Assembly (NCBI GenBank): GCA_010093685.1
Contig: MU006257.1
Coordinates: 1 to 64,000 of the forward strand
Length of the DNA stretch: 64,000 nucleotides
From: Ophiobolus disseminans
Lineage: Eukaryota > Ascomycota > Dothideomycetes > Pleosporales > Phaeosphaeriaceae
Direction of reading: 5' to 3'
Position 1 is the stretch's first letter; each line of letters begins with the position of its first letter. Below the pieces are notes generated by a model that was given only the letters and a program-made list of their open reading frames with translations, was not told the origin of the DNA and made no database searches. Shown piece by piece: positions 59,458 through 64,000 of this stretch. The position numbers were made by a program, and so were the translations under genes.

Positions 59458-59765
59458 ATGCAAGGTAGCAGAGGAGAAAGTGAGGGCAGTCCAGCTATTT
59501 TTACGCGATATTCAGCCTACAGCGTGCTCCTATGCCGCGAGCATTGCTGCGCCGTCTACGGCCTTGATCACCACCTCAAGAAGCATCACCTCATGCCTGT
59601 GCCGCAGCAACGAGAGCTGCTCGCCTTGTACGAAGACTTGCCTCTGCTCCCGCTAGGCGAGGTCAGCCAGCCTGCATCCTATAGCAATCCCATTGACGCG
59701 CTCGGGCCGGCACAGGACGCGTTCCTCTGCTGCTATGCGAGTGGCAGCAGCAGCAGCAACAGCAG

Positions 59766-59796
<31 letters not shown>

Positions 59797-60279
59797 GGCA
59801 ACAGCAGCGCAGCCTGCAGCTTCATCAGCACAAGTCGCGCGAAGATGCAGCAGCACGTTAACCAGCAGCATAGTGTAAAGCTTACGCGCTGGTCGTCCTC
59901 TACAGCAGCCTCGTACAAGGATCACGCAGTGCAGCTCTAGCAGCCAGTCAAGGTGCAGACCTTCTTCCGCAAGCGCCGCTACGTCCGCTACTTCATTGTG
60001 CAGGAGGAAGCGCAAGAGGAGCAGCAGCAGGAGCAGCAGCAGGAGCAGCAGCAACAGCAGGGCGACGAGCAGCATGAAACAGAGCGGCCGGGCGGCTACC
60101 AGCAGAGGCTTGCTCTTCTCTCCTCTACCCTAGATGCCCTCAAGCGCGAGGACAGCAAGGCAATTGATCGCATGGTTGCAGAGGCTTCAGCTAAGGACCG
60201 TACTGGCTGGTTTAAGCGGACGCAATGGGATAAGCACCTGCAGGCCTATCCTTGCTGTAAAATAGGTCTGATGCAATGA
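59458..60279 (+). pseudogene. OrsD/DUF3505-like C2H2 protein fragment, one nonsense codon
   Basis: One 274-codon frame from ATG 59458, broken only by TAG at 59938-59940 (one step from CAG). A first Cys/His motif reads CREHCCAVYGLDHHLKKHH and a second reads CSFISTSRAKMQQHVNQQH. These are followed by VQTFFRKRRYVRYFIV and GWFKRTQWDKHL. The pattern matches fungal OrsD-type (DUF3505) proteins, which are often repetitive and linked to mobile or subtelomeric DNA; this assignment is from memory of the motif. Serine- and glutamine-coding CAG repeats interrupt it twice. Family members are usually much longer, so the 3' part appears lost. No partner or function can be assigned. Confidence 0.55.
59740..59817 (+). 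repeat. CAG/CAA trinucleotide repeat
   Basis: GCAGCAGCAGCAACAGCAGC-type tract, read as poly-Ser/Asn in the sense frame. A second CAG/GAG-rich tract at about 60016-60060 is read as Gln/Glu. Confidence 0.9.
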
Positions 60280-60628
60280 TATAGGCTTACTACACGAAAT
60301 TAAGTTACACTCTGATGCAAGTCGCTAATTGTGCTCAGGCTGTTTATGGCCTGATGGCCTGTGTTAGCAGCCTATCAAGGTAGTGCATGCTGAGGCGCTG
60401 ACCGGGTGCTGATCGGCTTATTATAGTTTTCAAAATACCAGTTACCACCTGTTTTTGGTTAGCGCAATGGCCAGGGACACCAACTCCCATAGTAAATAGT
60501 TAGTAGAGCAATGCAGCGGCCATTAGCCACATCCACACGCTCGTGAAGCTGCCTATATACCCAGTATTACTTGTATATCGATTTTTCATAGTGTTAAGCT
60601 TGCCGAGCGTCTATTTAAAGCTGCCACA
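60280..60628. other. Spacer, no gene seen; possible promoter of the next frame
   Basis: No coding motif. A TATTTAAAG box at about 60611 lies shortly before the ATG at 60629. Confidence 0.4.
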
Positions 60629-62341
60629 ATGCCCCTAAAGCGTGTGCGTAAGCGGAAGCAGCCTTTTGAGCAAGGCGTTAACCTAGCGTCGCAGAAGCGC
60701 CCGCGCAGACCTGTTGCCACTAAAGCTACACCTAAACGTGTCTCTCAAGCTGCTTTGCCGTCGCCGCCACCTACTAGTTGTCACAACCCGTTGTTTGTAT
60801 CGTCGTCGGAGTTGGAGTTGCTAGCTAAGTCGGATGAGGAGCCTCTAGCCGCCACATAAACAGCTGCCGCAGCGCAGGCTTACAATCTTGCGGTTGGGGA
60901 GGATAAGGATCTTTTAGATGAGGTTGATCCGCTGCCAGAGATAGAGGAGGAGATAGAGGAGGAAATAGAGGAGGAGATGGGGTCGCCTACCGCGGTAGTG
61001 CTAGAGGAGCGTGCGACACCAGATTGCCTTCGACAGGCGTCGGAGGAGCTTGAGGATGAGCCTATACTGCGCGTTAGATAGAGAGCTGCGCTTGGCGATA
61101 TAGAGAAGCGTCTTATACCTAAAGCTTGCGATAGCGATGAGAATATAGGGCTTTAGCGGCTGCAATGGGAGGAGCTGTAGTTGTGGGTGGATGAGGTTGT
61201 CGCAGAACAGCGGCCAAAAACAGTCAAGATCTCATCTATTTGCGCTGTTATATACCTAGGTAAACAGTCTAAACGCGAGCGATCTATAAAGCGACTGCAG
61301 CATAGGATAGAGCACGACTGGCGACGCTTTCAGCATGCTGTTATAGAGCTTAACAACCATGCCAACGATCGTATACACGTTGACTTTGACCTTATCCTAG
61401 CCAAGGTTGTAGCAGCGCAACAAGCGCCTCCAATAGTTGTTAACGCACCTCGCCGACGGACTGCAACAGTTATTCAAGAAGATAGGTTGGCCGGCGTTAT
61501 AGCAGCAGAACAAGCAGGCAGTAGGCATGCTATTGCTATACGAGATGCGTGGCATTGTACAGATACCTTCTGCAATAATTATCCTTATTGCTGCTAGGTG
61601 TTATTAACTGCAAGGCGTTCTGTTCGCTTCGAAGATCACTATCCTGTTAATAGAAATACTATCGCGCTGTAGGCAAAAGCAATTGCTGCAAGAATAGCTA
61701 CGTTTGACGAGCCATTAGATAGCGTAAGGATGATGATATTAAGAGCAAAAGATCAGAAACTGCATAAGAAAATGGCGCGGCAGTAGGCGGGCGGCAGCGG
61801 TGGAAGCGTTGATAAAAGTCTAAACTTTAACAAATCTGCTTGTGGCTAGCCAGCTTGCGCCGCTAAATCGACAGCTATTACAAGAACTACACTAGTAGGC
61901 AAACGCTAACAGTTTAGTTGCTGCTCTTGCGCAGGCTTCTCAGCAAGCAGCGTAGGTGCCATTTAAATGGGAGCACCTAGCTGAGATAGATGAACATTCA
62001 AACAACTTCTTTAGTTAGTGGAGCAAATTACCACCACAAAACGCAGTATAGAATTAGGAGATTATAGACAACGTTATGTGTAAGGGCGGTATGGATCTTA
62101 ACGCTCTAATAGACGAGTCTAAGGCAGTAATAAAGCTCTAGATTAAGCATTTCAAGCTTCCACTAGGGCTGCTCTTTACTCTCTGTACACTTGCAAAGAG
62201 GTGGAGAAAAGACTACTAAGGACTAGGAGAACGTAACTAGAGACGTATAGAACGTTAGAAGCAAAGAGACGAGAAAATCCGAGTAAAATTCGTGGAGTTA
62301 CAGTCAAGTAGCATGGCGACAGATGAATCGGAAGATGCTTG
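60629..62341 (+). pseudogene. Unrecognised long reading frame, decayed by TAG/TAA codons
   Basis: From ATG 60629 one frame continues past stops at 60857-60859, about 61080, 61154 and 61178, then to 61597 and about 61830. From there coding-like sequence shifts by one frame and ends near 62341. Visible parts are: a basic N-terminus (MPLKRVRKRKQPF) and a Pro/Ser linker; an acidic block (IEEEIEEEIEEEM); a Cys-rich stretch CTDTFCNNYPYCC; and a later KLPPQNAV and MCKGGMDLNALIDESKAVI. Most stops are one transition from CAG, CAA or TGG. I do not recognise the family. The length of about 570 codons and the decay pattern suggest a repeated, mobile-element-borne gene, perhaps one unit with the OrsD-like fragment upstream. 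Confidence 0.5.
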
Positions 62342-62434
62342 ATGTTCGGTGGCCCGAGCGTTTGCCGTGATAGTGGCCCGTGCGGGCTATAGTGTTAAGG
62401 TTTTTTTGGCCTCTTAGATAGCTTGAAAGAGAGC

Positions 62435-62659
62435 TGTTAGATCGGAGGGTTAATTAGATCGTGTAAAGATAAATAATATTAATTAGTATTAATCATAATT
62501 AATCGTTGTGTCTTGATTGTGTGTCTTGTGTGTTCTTTTAAGGGGTCTCCTCTGCTTATCTTTAGCTTCCTTATCCTGAGTCTGCGCTAGCAGTAATCTA
62601 GCACATGATTAGGTCTGCCGTCTCTAAGCGCTCTGCTGAAAGGCTGATCACATCTGACA
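62435..62659. repeat. Solo LTR of Copia-A (225 bp), TSD AGAGC
   Basis: TGTTAGATCGGAGGG...CACATCTGACA, same length as and alignable throughout with 4396-4620. Flanked by AGAGC at 62430-62434 and 62660-62664. It is less RIP-mutated than the copy at 4.4 kb. Confidence 0.95.
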
Positions 62660-62709
62660 AGAGCTCTATTTGGATAACTACACCCACAACGCTACTACGT
62701 CGTCGTGTA

Positions 62710-63855
62710 TTAATAAGACTGCAGGACAAAGTACTTATATACATAAACAATCAACTCCTTGCTTTTTAGAATTTTAAAATCGCAATTGCATGTTGCGCAT
62801 TGCGTTGTAGTCGCCTTTCCTACTACACCTGCATTATAGCTCCCTACTAACCCAAAACTACGTAAAATCTATTGCATCTCTGCTAGGAGATAGCCGCATC
62901 TTCTAAAGATATTTCTGCAATCTGTATCGCAGCATACCCGCTGTACTGCATAGTTAAGGAAGACTCTAAAGTCTGTGAAGAGCTCTGCCTGTCTATAGTT
63001 CCTTTTTATCTAGCTTTTTAATTGCTTGAAGGTCTTCTCAATAGGATTATAATCTAGTAAGTATAGCGGCAAATACTTAAGGATAACTCCTGCTCTTGCG
63101 CACAGCATTTGTAGTCGTTCTAATTAATGGATAGAGGCGTTATCAAGCACAATAACAGACGCTTTCGCTAGGTAAGGATTGCACAAAGGCAACACTTGAA
63201 GCTCTACAAAGTCCTTAAGGATCTGAGTAGTAATAGAGCCTTAAAATATTGTATAGCTTATATAGCCCTCTGTTGTCAAAGCTAGCAATAGAGACTACCT
63301 CTTAGAACGCCTGAAGCTATACGATAACTCCACCGGCCGTCTAATAGGTGACTAGCTATACTTTCTGTCGCTAGTACGCTCATTGCAAGCGCTCTCATCT
63401 AGTGCAACGATTTGCTCCGCTGTATATAGTGTAGCCGTTCGAGACAGGTAAAGGCGGCGGAGAGCTGCGCTCTATTCTTTTGCGCGCTTCAAAGCTACTT
63501 TGCGAGACTATCGCATGCGGTCAAGCTCTTAGTATACAGTCGAAATAGTAACGCGCAAGTCGTACTTATCGTACTAGAAGTCCCTTATCTCCTCTATGTA
63601 AGCGCTTAGGTTGCCCTCAAGAAATGCCTTCAAGCCATCGTGCTCCGCTTGCCGCAGCGTCGCTGGCCGCCTAAGTCGAACACAGCGCGGCGGGTAAGGT
63701 ACACCCTAGTACTCTAGGCTTATCCTGATCTTCGAAATTGTAGGACGACTAACTCCAGTAGCTCTGTGGATGGCCCTGTCGCGATTGCGAGCAGCAATTC
63801 TATCAAGAACAGCTTGCAGAACAATAGGCTGCAAGCGGTAGCTGGTGCTGGGCAT
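62710..63855 (-). pseudogene. Tc1/mariner (DDE_3) transposase, RIP-degraded
   Basis: A 382-codon frame runs from ATG 63855 to a stop at 62710-62712 without frameshift. The N-terminal helix-turn-helix reads RDRAIHRATGVSRPTISKIR. Catalytic motifs are VALDESACNERT, ASVIVLDNASIH and YLPLYLLDYNPIEKTFKQLK, the classic DDE_3 set. A C-terminal CATCNCDF segment could bind metal. More than ten in-frame TAG/TAA codons replace expected Gln or Trp codons. Terminal inverted repeats were not identified. Confidence 0.85.
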
Positions 63856-64000
63856 CGCGCGTGGGATCGGACAAGGAAAATTGCAACACCAAGGGCTAGG
63901 TCAGTATAGGTGCTTGCTGCAATATTTGAAGCTTCAAGGACGTTATGGAGGGCAGAAAGCGCGGCTGCATTGCTATACTAGCTGTTTACTATGAGAGTTG
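63856..64000. other. Window end, upstream flank of the mariner transposase
   Basis: Probably the 5' end region of the mariner element; no feature is recognisable and the sequence runs off the window. Confidence 0.35.

Noticed and set aside
59653..60075. 140-aa minus-strand frame rich in Leu and Ala
   Set aside because: It is the complement of the CAG repeats; the sense frame has the zinc-finger motifs.

Overview
The window looks like a chromosome segment of a filamentous ascomycete (Pezizomycotina; a dothideomycete-like fungus is a guess). It has short introns of about 42-112 bp with GTRNGN donors and CTGAC/CTAAT branch sites, a HET-domain STAND gene, fungal LysM proteins, a multi-exon GH18 chitinase, and fungal Copia, Gypsy (chromovirus), hAT, pogo and mariner elements. 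Most repeats show the scar of repeat-induced point mutation (RIP): CA/TG are replaced by TA, and coding frames carry strings of TAG/TAA where CAG, CAA or TGG would be expected.

Layout: 1-13.0 kb is a RIP-degraded pile of Copia and Gypsy copies, ending in a mariner remnant. 13.5-16.8 kb is an intact two-exon HET/NB-ARC/TPR gene with ten near-identical 126-bp TPR units. 17.2-18.7 kb holds an inverted TPR remnant and a truncated pogo transposase. 18.8-44.5 kb is a nested transposon block. Its main parts are Copia-C (18834-24179, TSD CTAGT), a Copia-D fragment split by a 1-kb TIR element, and Gypsy-2 (26839-38182, TSD AACAA). Gypsy-2 sits inside a Gypsy-1 copy and itself contains a complete Copia-B (27191-32958). 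The block also holds solo LTRs, a RIP-mutated histone H3-like pseudogene (40346-41246) split by a MITE, and a RIP-killed hAT element (41662-44393, 8-bp TSD). A 195-bp assembly gap lies at 31282-31476.

44.9-56.9 kb is a gene island with normal codon usage: a six-LysM secreted protein (minus), an unrecognised three-exon gene (plus), a second secreted LysM protein with a Cys-rich N-terminus (minus, with one in-frame stop), and a large secreted killer-toxin-like (subgroup C type) GH18 chitinase (plus, eight exons, predicted 1906 aa). LysM proteins next to this chitinase type are a known fungal arrangement, so the island probably acts on chitin at the cell surface or in interactions between organisms.

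57-64 kb holds a pogo element with perfect 45-bp TIRs and two nonsense codons, a pseudogene for an OrsD/DUF3505-like zinc-finger protein with CAG repeats, a long unrecognised decayed reading frame, a solo LTR of the Copia-A family (TSD AGAGC) and a RIP-degraded Tc1/mariner transposase.

All gene models and splice sites were worked out by eye; reading phase was checked arithmetically wherever exons are given. Family names for repeats (Copia-A to -D, Gypsy-1 and -2) are local labels.
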